From NCBI RefSeq assembly GCF_009184865.1, contig NZ_CP045096.1:7378001-7442000 (forward strand): 64,000 nucleotides of DNA, read 5' to 3'. The DNA comes from Streptomyces phaeolivaceus (GTDB lineage: Bacteria; Actinomycetota; Actinomycetes; Streptomycetales; Streptomycetaceae). The notes below the pieces were generated by a model that saw nothing but the letters and a program-made list of their open reading frames with translations, ran no database searches and was not told the DNA's origin. Below are positions 30,233 through 40,810 of this stretch, piece after piece; position 1 is the stretch's first letter; each line of letters starts with the position of its first letter. A program made the position numbers and the translations under genes.

Positions 30233-30450
30233 ATGACCGCGGCACCCCCGCCCACGAGCCCCTCTCCGCCCGCGAACGCGAGGTCCTGACCCTCGTCGCC
30301 CGAGGCACCGCCAACCGTGAGATCGCCCGCGAACTCTTCATCAGCGAAGCCACGGTCAAGACCCACCTCACCCATCTCTACACCAAACTGGGCGCCAAGG
30401 ACCGCGCGGCAGCGGTCGCGATCGCGTACGAGCGGGGCATCCTCGGCTAG
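30233..30450 (+). pseudogene. LuxR-type response regulator, only the DNA-binding end left
   Basis: From 30262 one frame reads LSAREREVLTLVARGTAN and continues through a complete GerE helix-turn-helix (EATVKTHLTHLYTKLG) to TAG at 30450. There is no receiver domain and no in-frame start codon upstream. The nearest ATG (30233, MTAAPPP) is in another frame and stops within 20 codons. This looks like the end of a NarL-type regulator whose receiver was deleted out of frame. Such regulators usually follow an ABC-2 transporter and a sensor kinase. Here the kinase is gone and the transporter is the fusion just upstream. Confidence 0.75.
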
Positions 30451-30483
30451 CGCGTGGTCGGGTGCGGGCCCGGTGGGGAACTG

Positions 30484-32739
<2,256 letters not shown>

Positions 32740-32888
32740 CTCAGGCCTCCCGCGGCTCGGTGGGCGACGGGAAAGGGGAGCCGGCTGTCCCGTCACCGCT
32801 CCCCATCGCGTCGTCCTCCCAAGGGTTCTGCCCAGAGCACGCCTCGCACTCACGTTTCCCGGGGGCGTGCGCCGTCGTTGGGCCGCAC

Positions 32889-34115
32889 GTGAACCACGCA
32901 CAGACGCACGCGCGCCGCGCCGGGGCCGCCCTGGCCGCCGCGCTCACCTGGGCCGGCCTGCTGGCCGGGGCCGTCGGCTGCTCCGCCGGACCGCCGCTGA
33001 CCAGCGGAAAGGCACCCGACGACACGATCTGGGTCACTCCGGAGGACGGCAGCAAGGGCGTGCGCCCGGAGCAGCGCTTCGAAGTACGGGTGCCCAGCGG
33101 GCGCCTGGAGTCCGTCAAGGTGGTGAAGTCGCAGGACGCTCAGGAGTCACCCGTACCGGGCCGGATGTCCGCCGACGGGCTGACCTGGCGCCCCACCGGC
33201 GCACCGAAGCTCGCGCTGGCCGCCCGGTACACCGTCGACGCGGTCGCCCTCGACGGCCACGGCCGCCGCTCGGCACGGCACGTCACCTTCACCACGCATG
33301 TCCCCGACGAGCGCTTCATCGCGTACGTCACGCCCGAGAACCGGGCCACCGTCGGCACCGGGATGATCGTCTCCCTGGAGTTCAACCGGCCGATCGAGAA
33401 CCGGGCGGCCGTCGAACGCGCCGTCGAGGTGACCGCCGAGCCGGCCGTCGAGGTCCGCCCGCACTGGTTCGGCGACGAGCGTCTCGACTTCCGCCCGGAG
33501 ACGTACTGGCGGCCCGGCACCCGGGTCACCGTCGGCCTGCGGCTGCGGGACGTCGAGGGCGCGGCCGGCGTCTACGGTCAGCAGCTCAGGACGTTCTCCT
33601 TCACCGTCGGCCGCCACCAGGTCAGCGTCGTCGACGCGGCGAGGCACACCATGCGCGTGGAACGCGCGGGCGGGGTGCTCGCCACCCTCCCCATCACCGC
33701 AGGGGCGCCCAAGACCACGACGTACAACGGGAAGATGGTCGTCACCGAGATGCTGGAGGTGACCCGGATGAACGGGGCCACCGTCGGCTTCAGAAAGGCG
33801 AACGGCAAGGGCGAGTACGACATCCCGGACGTCCCGCACGCCATGCGCCTCACCACCTCCGGCACCTTCCTGCACGGCAACTACTGGGCCCCGGACGCCT
33901 TCGGCCGGGCCAACGTCAGCCATGGCTGCGTCGGCCTGCGCGATGTGAAGGGCGGCGACTCCGGCACCCCCGCGGGCTGGTTCTTCGACCGCAGCCTCGT
34001 CGGGGACGTCGTCGAGGTGATCAACAGCGACGACAAGAAGGTCGCTCCCGACAACGGGCTCGGCGGATGGAACATGGGCTGGAAGGAATGGGAAGCGGGT
34101 GCCGCGGTGAAGTAG
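32889..34115 (+). CDS. L,D-transpeptidase lipoprotein (first of two)
   Basis: 408-residue envelope enzyme that forms 3-3 cross-links in peptidoglycan or attaches proteins to it. Signal peptide with a lipobox (LLAGAVGC) near residue 32, then two Ig-like domains (about 45-240), then a YkuD catalytic domain. The active-site motif is SHGCVGLRD, with HGNYW upstream. The GTG at 32889 places the lipobox correctly. It is a tandem paralogue of the following gene. Probably anchored on the outer face of the membrane. A short intergenic region separates it from the divergent glgX. Confidence 0.93.
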   Translation: MNHAQTHARRAGAALAAALTWAGLLAGAVGCSAGPPLTSGKAPDDTIWVTPEDGSKGVRPEQRFEVRVPSGRLESVKVVKSQDAQESPVPGRMSADGLTWRPTGAPKLALAARYTVDAVALDGHGRRSARHVTFTTHVPDERFIAYVTPENRATVGTGMIVSLEFNRPIENRAAVERAVEVTAEPAVEVRPHWFGDERLDFRPETYWRPGTRVTVGLRLRDVEGAAGVYGQQLRTFSFTVGRHQVSVVDAARHTMRVERAGGVLATLPITAGAPKTTTYNGKMVVTEMLEVTRMNGATVGFRKANGKGEYDIPDVPHAMRLTTSGTFLHGNYWAPDAFGRANVSHGCVGLRDVKGGDSGTPAGWFFDRSLVGDVVEVINSDDKKVAPDNGLGGWNMGWKEWEAGAAVK

Positions 34116-34245
34116 ACCGGCAGGGCACCGACAGGGCACCGGCATCGGACCGCCTCACCGTGCGCGCGTGATCATTCAAGTTGGGACTGAACGGTGACAT
34201 TCACCGAGGCCAAATCATCCCGATCATCTGGTTAATGTACGGGCG

Positions 34246-34264
34246 TACGCGCATGCTGCGCGTA
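34246..34264. promoter_or_regulatory. Palindrome upstream of the second L,D-transpeptidase
   Basis: TACGCGCATGCTGCGCGTA: perfect 8-base arms around TGC, 45 nt before the proposed start. Size and symmetry suit a dimeric repressor site; no regulator can be named. Confidence 0.35.
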
Positions 34265-34308
34265 AGGGGTGCGGGCCTGATCAGGCCGTGCGAGGGGAGA
34301 ACAGAGAG

Positions 34309-35565
34309 TTGAACGGGCGACCGATATCGGGGGCGTCGGTTGGCGCGCGGACGCGGCGGCGCAAGGGGGCCCTGGCGATGCTGCCGGTCCTGATGCTGCT
34401 CGCCGTCACCGCGTGCGGTGGGGGCGGGGATTCGGACTCCGGCTCCGGCGGCGGCAAGGGGAAGGGCTCCGACAAGGCGGCCTCCGACAAGGCGGCGACC
34501 AAGGCCTCGGAGGCGGTGGTCTCCATCGCGCCGAAGAACGGCGCCGACTCCGTGGCCACCAGCGGCGCCCTGAAGGTGACCGCCGCCGAGGGCAAGCTGT
34601 CCGAGGTCACCGTCGAGAACGACAAGGGCGAGAAGATCGCCGGTGAGATAGCGAAGGACGGCGCCAGCTGGACGCCGTCCATCCACCTCAACTCGGCCAC
34701 CGAGTACAAGGTGCACGCCGTCGCGAAGGACTCCGAGGGGCGCGAGGCGGCCGAGGACTCGTCCTTCACCACGCTGACCCCGAAGAACACCTTCGTCGGC
34801 ATCTTCACCCCCGAGGACGGCTCGAAGGTCGGCGTCGGCATGCCGTTCTCGATCCGCTTCACCCGGGGCATCACCGCCCCCGAGGACGTCGAGAAGGCCA
34901 TCACCATCAAGACCGAGCCGGCCGTCGACGTCGAGGGCCACTGGTTCGGCAACGACCGTCTCGACTTCCGCCCGGAGAAGTACTGGAAGGCCGGTACGAA
35001 GGTCACCGTCGACCTCAACCTCGACGGCGTCGAGGGCCGTGACGGTGTCTACGGCGAGCAGAGCAAGAAGGTCTCCTTCACCATCGGCCGCAGCCAGGTC
35101 TCCGTCGTGGACGTCAAGAAGCTCACGATGAAGGTCCAGCGCGACGGCAAGACCATCAAGACCATCCCGGTCACCACCGGTAAGCCCGGCATGGAGACCT
35201 GGAACGGCCAGATGGTCATCAGCGAGCGCCTCAACGTCACCCGCATGAACGGCGAGACCGTCGGCTACGGCGGTGAGTACGACATCAAGGACGTGCCGGA
35301 CGCCATGCGGCTGACCAACTCCGGCACCTTCATCCACGGCAACTACTGGGGCGGCGACGCCTTCGGCAACTACAACGCCAGCCACGGCTGCATCGGCCTG
35401 CGCGACACCCGCGGCGGCTGGGACCGCAAGGCGCCCGGTGCCTGGTTCTTCGACAACTCGATGATCGGCGACGTGGTGGTCGTGAAGAACTCCAACGACC
35501 GGATCGTGGACCCGGACAACGGGTACAACGGCTGGAACATGGACTGGGACAAGTGGAAGGCGTAG
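34309..35565 (+). CDS. L,D-transpeptidase lipoprotein (second of two)
   Basis: 418-residue paralogue of the preceding enzyme. Lipobox LLAVTAC near residue 36, a Gly/Ser/Lys linker, two Ig-like domains and a YkuD domain with HGNYWGGDAFG and SHGCIGLRD. The start is uncertain. A TTG at 34309 follows GGGGAG by nine bases and gives a conventional N-terminus (MNGRPISGAS); a GTG at 34288 would add seven residues. The two genes have separate promoter regions (193 nt apart), with a palindrome in the gap. Both are expected to act on the cell wall. Confidence 0.93.
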   Translation: MNGRPISGASVGARTRRRKGALAMLPVLMLLAVTACGGGGDSDSGSGGGKGKGSDKAASDKAATKASEAVVSIAPKNGADSVATSGALKVTAAEGKLSEVTVENDKGEKIAGEIAKDGASWTPSIHLNSATEYKVHAVAKDSEGREAAEDSSFTTLTPKNTFVGIFTPEDGSKVGVGMPFSIRFTRGITAPEDVEKAITIKTEPAVDVEGHWFGNDRLDFRPEKYWKAGTKVTVDLNLDGVEGRDGVYGEQSKKVSFTIGRSQVSVVDVKKLTMKVQRDGKTIKTIPVTTGKPGMETWNGQMVISERLNVTRMNGETVGYGGEYDIKDVPDAMRLTNSGTFIHGNYWGGDAFGNYNASHGCIGLRDTRGGWDRKAPGAWFFDNSMIGDVVVVKNSNDRIVDPDNGYNGWNMDWDKWKA

Positions 35566-35640
35566 GCGCTCCCGCTTGAGATGCTGATGTACGGACCCGG
35601 TGTGATGCACGGCACCGGGGCCGTTGCCGTTAGTCGCCGT

Positions 35641-35652
35641 TAACCTGCCTTC
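35641..35652 (+). promoter_or_regulatory. Candidate leaderless promoter -10 of the enoyl-CoA hydratase gene
   Basis: TAACCT, then six bases, then the ATG at 35653, with no Shine-Dalgarno sequence. Transcription starting about six or seven bases after the hexamer would begin at the start codon. The -35 is not clear. Confidence 0.45.
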
Positions 35653-36420
35653 ATGACCGTCCACCTCGAAGTATCCGAAGGCGTAGGCACCATCCGCCTG
35701 GACCGCCCCCCGATGAACGCCCTGGACATCGCCACCCAGGACCGCCTCAAGGAACTCGCCGAGGAGGCCGCGGACCGGGCCGACGTCCGCGCGGTCATCC
35801 TCTTCGGAGGAGACAAGGTGTTCGCGGCCGGCGCGGACATCAAGGAGATGCAGGACATGGACCACGCGGCGATGATCGCCCGTGCCCGCGCCCTTCAGGA
35901 CTCCTTCAGCGCCGTCGCCCGTATCCCCAAGCCGGTCGTCGCGGCCGTCACCGGCTATGCGCTGGGCGGCGGTTGCGAGCTGGCGCTGTGCGCGGACTAC
36001 CGGATCGCCGGGGAGAACGCGAAGCTCGGCCAGCCGGAGATCCTGCTCGGCGTGATCCCGGGCGCGGGCGGCACCCAGCGGCTGTCCCGTCTCGTCGGCC
36101 CCTCCAAGGCCAAGGACCTCATCTTCACCGGCCGTATGGTCAAGGCGGACGAGGCCCTCGCACTCGGCCTGGTGGACCGGGTGGTCCCCGCCGACGAGGT
36201 GTACTCCGCCGCGCACGAGTGGGCCGCGAGGCTGGCGCGAGGGCCGGCGATCGCGCTCCGCGCCGCCAAGGAGTCCATCGACGCGGGCCTGGAGACCGAT
36301 CTGGAGACCGGCCTCGCGATCGAGAGGAACTGGTTCTCGGGTCTCTTCGCCACGGAGGACCGCGAACGCGGTATGCGCAGCTTCGTGGAAGAGGGTCCGG
36401 GCAAGGCGAAGTTCGTCTGA
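35653..36420 (+). CDS. Enoyl-CoA hydratase/isomerase family protein
   Basis: 255-residue crotonase-fold enzyme. The CoA-binding and oxyanion elements are visible: KVFAAGADIKEM near residues 56-66 and GYALGGGCELALCADYRIA near 100-118. Both catalytic-type glutamates are present, in GGGCELAL and in LGQPEILLGVIPGAGGTQRL. Keeping both suggests a true hydratase, probably for short-chain enoyl-CoA in fatty-acid or amino-acid breakdown. It stands alone, without thiolase or dehydrogenase neighbours. No ribosome site is seen before the ATG; a -10-like hexamer lies six bases upstream. Confidence 0.93.
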   Translation: MTVHLEVSEGVGTIRLDRPPMNALDIATQDRLKELAEEAADRADVRAVILFGGDKVFAAGADIKEMQDMDHAAMIARARALQDSFSAVARIPKPVVAAVTGYALGGGCELALCADYRIAGENAKLGQPEILLGVIPGAGGTQRLSRLVGPSKAKDLIFTGRMVKADEALALGLVDRVVPADEVYSAAHEWAARLARGPAIALRAAKESIDAGLETDLETGLAIERNWFSGLFATEDRERGMRSFVEEGPGKAKFV

Positions 36421-36729
36421 CAGCTTCGCCGCGCGGCTCCCGAAATCCCGCCCACAAGTTCCGCTGATCGACTTGCAGTTGACGCGATGTATTACCCGCG
36501 TCCCTCGAAGGAGCGGTTTATCCGTGCCTTAAGGCAGCCTTAAGAGAGCCTTGCCCAAGGCTCTTGACGCTGACCGAAGTTCAGGGTGTTCGCGCAGGTC
36601 AGAGCGGCTGCCGCAGATGGCTTGCTGCCACTGGCATATGTCAACCGAAACCCCCGGAATGGTTGGTTCCGGGGGTTGTATTCCTGCGGAACGGCCCCGA
36701 AAGGGGCTCGGGGCGGCCATGATGGGGGC
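36421..36729. other. Intergenic region before the RsbW-like gene
   Basis: 309 nt with no supported gene. It holds two hairpins. One is AGAGCCTT/AAGGCTCT at 36545-36564, with a 4-nt loop, a likely terminator for the enoyl-CoA hydratase. The other is AACCCCCGGAA/TTCCGGGGGTT at 36649-36677, with a 7-nt loop, 50 nt before the next start. It is less GC-rich than its surroundings. Confidence 0.5.
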
Positions 36730-37233
36730 ATGGCGGGGCTGGAGGGTATCGAACAGCCGCGGCGGCACGGGAGTGCGACCGCGGCGCGTTGGTCACCTGC
36801 GATCGAGGACGAACGGGCGCAGAAGGCACTGGAGTTGTTCGGCAACCCGACCGAGGCGGAGGTCCCGCTGCCGTCCCGTCCCGAGTCCGCGGCCACGGCC
36901 CGCCGGCTCGCCCAGGTCGTCGTCCTCCGCCAGTGGCGGCTGTCGCCGAAGATGACCGAGGACGCGGTCTTACTCGTCTCCGAACTCGTGGGCAACGCCG
37001 TGCGGCACACCGGCGCCCGCGTCTTCGGACTCCGTATGCGCCGCCGCCCGGGCTGGATCCGCGTCGAGGTCCGCGACCCCTCCCGGGGGCTGCCCTGCCT
37101 GATCCCGGTCCAGGAGACGGACATCAGCGGCCGGGGCCTGTTCCTGGTCGACAAGCTCTCCGACAGGTGGGGCGTCGATCTCCTGCCGCGAGGCAAGACG
37201 ACCTGGTTCGAGATGAGGGTCGCGGACCGCTAG
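36730..37233 (+). CDS. RsbW/SpoIIAB-like ATP-binding regulator
   Basis: 167-residue protein of the GHKL ATPase fold common in Streptomyces, related to anti-sigma-factor serine kinases. The N-box ELVGNAVRHTGA and the G-box ISGRGLFLVDKLSDRWG are visible. The second half alone is conserved; the first ~45 residues are variable. Partner sigma factor or anti-anti-sigma factor unknown; none lies next to it. Start chosen at the ATG giving MAGLEGIEQ; the frame is open 48 codons further up. It ends tail-to-tail with the NUDIX gene, overlapping by four bases, and marks the left border of the accessory island. Confidence 0.85.
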   Translation: MAGLEGIEQPRRHGSATAARWSPAIEDERAQKALELFGNPTEAEVPLPSRPESAATARRLAQVVVLRQWRLSPKMTEDAVLLVSELVGNAVRHTGARVFGLRMRRRPGWIRVEVRDPSRGLPCLIPVQETDISGRGLFLVDKLSDRWGVDLLPRGKTTWFEMRVADR

Positions 37234-37640
37234 GTGTATTGCCCTGTGAGCTGAAGAACGTAGTGCCGGATATGTGGTGGCATCCTTTCCGGCAGGTTCC
37301 CGACAGCGGTGAGGCGCAGTTCCTGTCCTTCACCGACAACGAGTTCGCTCTCCACTCCCTCCCATGATCCGAGGAACACATGGGGTGGGGTCCTACCAGG
37401 CTCGTAAGCGGCCACCGTGACCTCTTCGATCGTGTCCGGGACGATGCCCGTCTCCTCCTTGATCTCCCGAAGGATCGTGTCCATCGGAGTCTCGCCCGGC
37501 TCCGAGCCACCTCCGGGAAGGGACCAGTGCCCTGGCCAACAGATGCCGGGCTTGTCGTCCCGAAGCTGAAGCAGCACCTCGCGGCGGCTGTTCACGATCA
37601 CCGCAACGCATCCGGGTGTCTTCTTCGGGGCAGCAGCCAC
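37230..37640 (-). CDS. NUDIX hydrolase
   Basis: 136-residue NUDIX enzyme. The signature runs GGGSEPGETPMDTILREI then KEETGI, matching Gx5Ex7REUxEExGU with all metal-binding glutamates. Substrates of this family are nucleoside diphosphates linked to another group, for example NDP-sugars, NAD or oxidised nucleotides; the specific one cannot be told. The GTG at 37640 was chosen because GGAGG lies ten bases before it. Upstream in-frame codons look like the shadow of the MazG gene. Last gene of the minus-strand run; about 80 nt separate it from mazG. Confidence 0.85.
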   Translation of the reverse strand: MAAAPKKTPGCVAVIVNSRREVLLQLRDDKPGICWPGHWSLPGGGSEPGETPMDTILREIKEETGIVPDTIEEVTVAAYEPGRTPPHVFLGSWEGVESELVVGEGQELRLTAVGNLPERMPPHIRHYVLQLTGQYT

Positions 37641-37719
37641 AGCGGTGGTTCCTCCGTGCTCACGAAACGACAACACCCCACCGTAATCCGTACCGGCGGG
37701 GGTGCTGTTCGTAGCCTCG

Positions 37720-38076
37720 CTACGACTCCAGGGCGACGTCCGCGTTCTCGCGGGCGGCACGCTCGTACCCGTACGCCAGGTATCGCTCCCAGTGGGCAGA
37801 CGCATTCGGACAGATCCGGTCCAGTGCGACGAGCCCAGCCATGATCGTGGCGCATACCTCGTCGGACACGTCGGTCGCTGATGCGTTGGTGACACCGTCC
37901 GTGCCCCAGCCCCGCGAGCGCCGGTACTTCTCGACGGATTCACCGGCTTCTTCGGAGACCTTCGCCAGGAGCAGCAGAGTCTCCACCTCGGTGTCACCGG
38001 CCCGGAGGCGGCGTTCGTCACGGTCGCGCAGTGCACGGATACGCGTGAACAGGTCGGTGTTCTGGGGCTGGGGCAT
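37720..38076 (-). CDS. MazG-like nucleotide pyrophosphohydrolase
   Basis: 118-residue, mostly helical protein. The acidic metal-binding pattern is visible: LAKVSEEAGESVEKYRR around residues 38-54, then DVSDEVCATIMAGL around 72-85. This fits the all-alpha NTP pyrophosphohydrolase group (MazG/dUTPase-like), which hydrolyses NTPs or dNTPs to monophosphates. The ATG at 38076 follows AAAGGGAG. It sits 42 nt after the nucleotide-sugar dehydrogenase gene. In this setting it could remove a modified or toxic nucleotide produced by neighbouring enzymes; that is inference. Confidence 0.75.
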   Translation of the reverse strand: MPQPQNTDLFTRIRALRDRDERRLRAGDTEVETLLLLAKVSEEAGESVEKYRRSRGWGTDGVTNASATDVSDEVCATIMAGLVALDRICPNASAHWERYLAYGYERAARENADVALES

Positions 38077-38117
38077 GTGAGTCTCCCTTTGTGTCGTCGG
38101 CGGCCCGCCCGGCGTGG

Positions 38118-39455
38118 TCAGGCCGTGGGGTGCTGTACAGGGCGGCCGAGTTGATGCACGGTCCAGCCGGCGGCCGTCCATACGGAGGTGTTGACGGCCG
38201 TACGTACGTCGACCAGGACTCGGCGGCGTACCACTCGGGCGGCTGTCGTGGGGAGGGCGGTGTCCTTGGTGAACTCGGGCCATTCGGTGGCCAGGACGAC
38301 GATGTCGGCGCCGTCGAGCGCGGTGCGGATGTCCTCGGCGTAGCTGTATTCGGGATGGAGGTGCCGTGCGGCGGCGACCGATTCGGGGTCGTGGATGACG
38401 GTGCGGGCGGCCGAGGAGTGAAGGAGGCCGGCCAGGCGCAGGGCGGGGCTGTTGCGGACATCGCTGGTGCCCGCCTTGAAGGATGCGCCGAGGACGGCGA
38501 TGGTCGCGGTGTCGAGCGGGCCGCCGTACGCCCTCTCGACCAGGTCATGGGCGGCGTCCATCCGAGCGTGGTTGACCTTCTCCACCGCTTTCAGCAGGTC
38601 TGCGGCGCCCGTGGCTCCGATCTCCCCGACGCGGTGGGTGAAGGCAGCGACGTCCTTGGGCAGGCAGCCCCCTCCGTAGCCGATGCCGGGCCGCATGCCG
38701 CCGTGGCCGATGCGGGGGTCGATGCCGATGCCGTGGGCCACGGTGGCGACATCGGCGCCGGTGATCTCGCAGACCTCCGCCATGGCGTTGATGTAACTGA
38801 TCTTTGTGGACAGGAACGCGTTTGCCGCGCTCTTGAGGACTTCGGCGGTTGCCGGGTCGGTGACGATCAACTCGGCGTCTCCGCGAGCCAGGATCGGCGC
38901 GTACACCTCGCGTACGTTCTCCTCCGCAGCCGAGGAGGTCAGGCCCACGACGATGCGGTCGGGGTACAGGGAGTCCTCGACGGCGTGGCCCTCCCGCAGG
39001 AACTCGGGGTTCCAGACGAGGTCGACTCCGTCCGATCCGGCGTGCTCGGTGATGATCTCCTGGAGGCGGGCCACGGTGCCGACGGTGACGGTGCTCTTGC
39101 CGACGATGGTGGCGGGCCGCCGCAGTAGTGGTGCGAGGGCACGTACGGCTCCGACGACCTGGCCGACGTCGTAGCCCCGGCCGTCTGCCCGCAGCGGCGT
39201 TCCGACCGCGACGAAGTGGAGGTCGGCGAACTCGGCGGCCTCGCTCAGGCTGCTGGTGAACCGCAGGCGCCCTGCGGGGACGTGCCGGTCCAGCAGCTCG
39301 TCCAGGCCCTTCTCGTAGAAGTGGCTCCGGCCGCTCTGGAGCTTCTTGACCGTCTCCGGGTTGAGTTCGACCCCGATGACATCGTGACCGAGTTCGGCCA
39401 ACGCGGCGGCGTGCGGAGCACCGAGGTGCCCGCAGCCGATCACCGAAACGCGCAT
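38118..39455 (-). CDS. UDP-glucose/GDP-mannose dehydrogenase family protein
   Basis: 445-residue NAD-dependent four-electron oxidoreductase. N-terminal Rossmann motif VIGCGHLGAPHA, central helical domain with the catalytic cysteine in GYGGGCLPKD (Cys264), conserved NPEFLREGHAV, and a C-terminal UDP-binding domain with LGASFKAGTSDVRNSPAL. Normally it converts UDP-glucose to UDP-glucuronate or an analogous NDP-hexose to its uronate. There are no glycosyltransferases or polysaccharide genes around, so a role in capsule synthesis is not supported. The ATG at 39455 follows AAGGGA. It lies 104 nt downstream of the Sir2-like gene. Confidence 0.88.
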   Translation of the reverse strand: MRVSVIGCGHLGAPHAAALAELGHDVIGVELNPETVKKLQSGRSHFYEKGLDELLDRHVPAGRLRFTSSLSEAAEFADLHFVAVGTPLRADGRGYDVGQVVGAVRALAPLLRRPATIVGKSTVTVGTVARLQEIITEHAGSDGVDLVWNPEFLREGHAVEDSLYPDRIVVGLTSSAAEENVREVYAPILARGDAELIVTDPATAEVLKSAANAFLSTKISYINAMAEVCEITGADVATVAHGIGIDPRIGHGGMRPGIGYGGGCLPKDVAAFTHRVGEIGATGAADLLKAVEKVNHARMDAAHDLVERAYGGPLDTATIAVLGASFKAGTSDVRNSPALRLAGLLHSSAARTVIHDPESVAAARHLHPEYSYAEDIRTALDGADIVVLATEWPEFTKDTALPTTAARVVRRRVLVDVRTAVNTSVWTAAGWTVHQLGRPVQHPTA

Positions 39456-39559
39456 TGCTGTCCCTTGGTGTGGGTGGTTGTCGTGGGGCGCACAAGGAGT
39501 GCGCCCCACGACGCTATCGCCCCTGGAAAAAGGGGAGTTGATCCTTGGCCACGGGCTGT

Positions 39560-40810
39560 TCAGAGGGTGATGCCGAGGCGGCTGCACAGTCCGGTCAGGG
39601 CGGGAACGGCCTCTGCCCGGACGACGATGTCGCCTTCCCGTGCTCCTTCAATGGGGTACTCCTTGAAGGTGCCGTTCTCCATCAGACCCTCGGGGTCCAC
39701 GTAGAAGATCCGCATGCCCCTCTCCCGCGCTCGGGCCTGTACCTCCCGCCGGTCGGCGTGCAGACCGATGACGAGCAGGGCCTTCGCCTCGTCGAGCAGG
39801 GGTACGGGCGGGATCTTCTGGTCGTAACGGCGGACGAAGACCTCCGGCAGTCCGGCGCGTGCCGACAGCGTGTCGAAGTTGTGGGTGATGGCAGGGCCGA
39901 CCATGAGCCCGGCGTCGCGAAGTGCCTTGAGGGCCCGGTGCGCGGGGGTCGGCTCGGCCAGGAAGCACGCGGCGAACATCCGCGTGAAGTGCTCGGCCTT
40001 GGTCAAGGGGGCAAGAAGCATCTCCTGGACGAGTGTGTCGGCCTCTGGACTGAGGGTGAAGGCATGGGACTGGGTGAGCGCGTTGTCGCGCCGGTCGGTG
40101 ACCCGGTACACCTCATGGAGATGGTGCAGGGGCGGGACACCGGCCTCGATGCTGGTGCCGCAGCCGACTTCCACCTGGAAGGGAAGGAAGTCGAGGATGC
40201 CCGTCAGGTCCTCGGCGTACGCAGGGTTGCCCCGTTGTTCCTTGACTCGGATGCCGCCGGCGAGGACGTCCCAGGGGAGTTGGCGCATAGGCCGGGGCGG
40301 GGTGAGGTAGCACTCGGAGGCGAACCGTACGTCCAGGGAACGGAAGCCGTCGGGCGTGGGCCGGTCGGCGCGCTCGTCCTGGGGATGGGCGTCGTACTCT
40401 GCGGCGACGACGGCCAGGTCGCCACGGTGCCATCCGCCCGCTGCGCTCTCTTTCCACCTGCCCTCGGCGATCCAGCCCTGGAACTGCTTGATGTAGGCGC
40501 GGATCTCGTCGGCCGGTGCGGTGTACGACACGTACAGGTACAGCTCTGCCAGGACCAGCCGGGGTACGGGGAACGTGTAGTCGAGGTCGTAGTCGTAGCG
40601 GTAGTGCACGATGCGGCGGCGGCCGGTGGAGTCATGGCTCCATCCGGACTGCTCGGCGTTGGCCGGGTCCTGAGTGCGGCGCCATACGCCTTCCTCGACG
40701 CTGCGGGGCCGCTCGTGCCCCGTACCGGCGAAGTACTTGTTCCACGTCCGTACCTGCGTGTCGTTCAGCTGCTCGATGACCGGGTGGGGCAAGTACAAGG
40801 GCGAGACCAT
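39560..40810 (-). CDS. Sir2-fold (sirtuin-like) protein with novel N-terminal domain
   Basis: 416 residues. The C-terminal half shows the Sir2 NAD-binding pattern in order: GCGTSIEAGVPPL (217-228, compare GAGxSxxSGIPxF), EPTPAHRALKAL (286-297, compare PNxxHxaLaxL), THNFDTL (309-315, compare TQNIDGL), ALLVIGLHAD (344-353) and VDPEG (371-375). The catalytic His-Gly that follows the TQN motif in deacylases is absent: the stretch after THNFDTL reads ARAGLPEVFVRRYDQ. It may therefore be an NAD-binding or NAD-cleaving protein rather than a deacylase. Residues 1-205 match no family I recognise and are rich in Tyr and Trp. The ATG follows AAGGAG. The upstream gene overlaps it by 46 bases. Confidence 0.6.
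   Translation of the reverse strand: MVSPLYLPHPVIEQLNDTQVRTWNKYFAGTGHERPRSVEEGVWRRTQDPANAEQSGWSHDSTGRRRIVHYRYDYDLDYTFPVPRLVLAELYLYVSYTAPADEIRAYIKQFQGWIAEGRWKESAAGGWHRGDLAVVAAEYDAHPQDERADRPTPDGFRSLDVRFASECYLTPPRPMRQLPWDVLAGGIRVKEQRGNPAYAEDLTGILDFLPFQVEVGCGTSIEAGVPPLHHLHEVYRVTDRRDNALTQSHAFTLSPEADTLVQEMLLAPLTKAEHFTRMFAACFLAEPTPAHRALKALRDAGLMVGPAITHNFDTLSARAGLPEVFVRRYDQKIPPVPLLDEAKALLVIGLHADRREVQARARERGMRIFYVDPEGLMENGTFKEYPIEGAREGDIVVRAEAVPALTGLCSRLGITL

Noticed and set aside
38118..39455. Capsule or exopolysaccharide cluster around the nucleotide-sugar dehydrogenase
   Set aside because: No glycosyltransferase, flippase, polymerase or other sugar enzyme is nearby.
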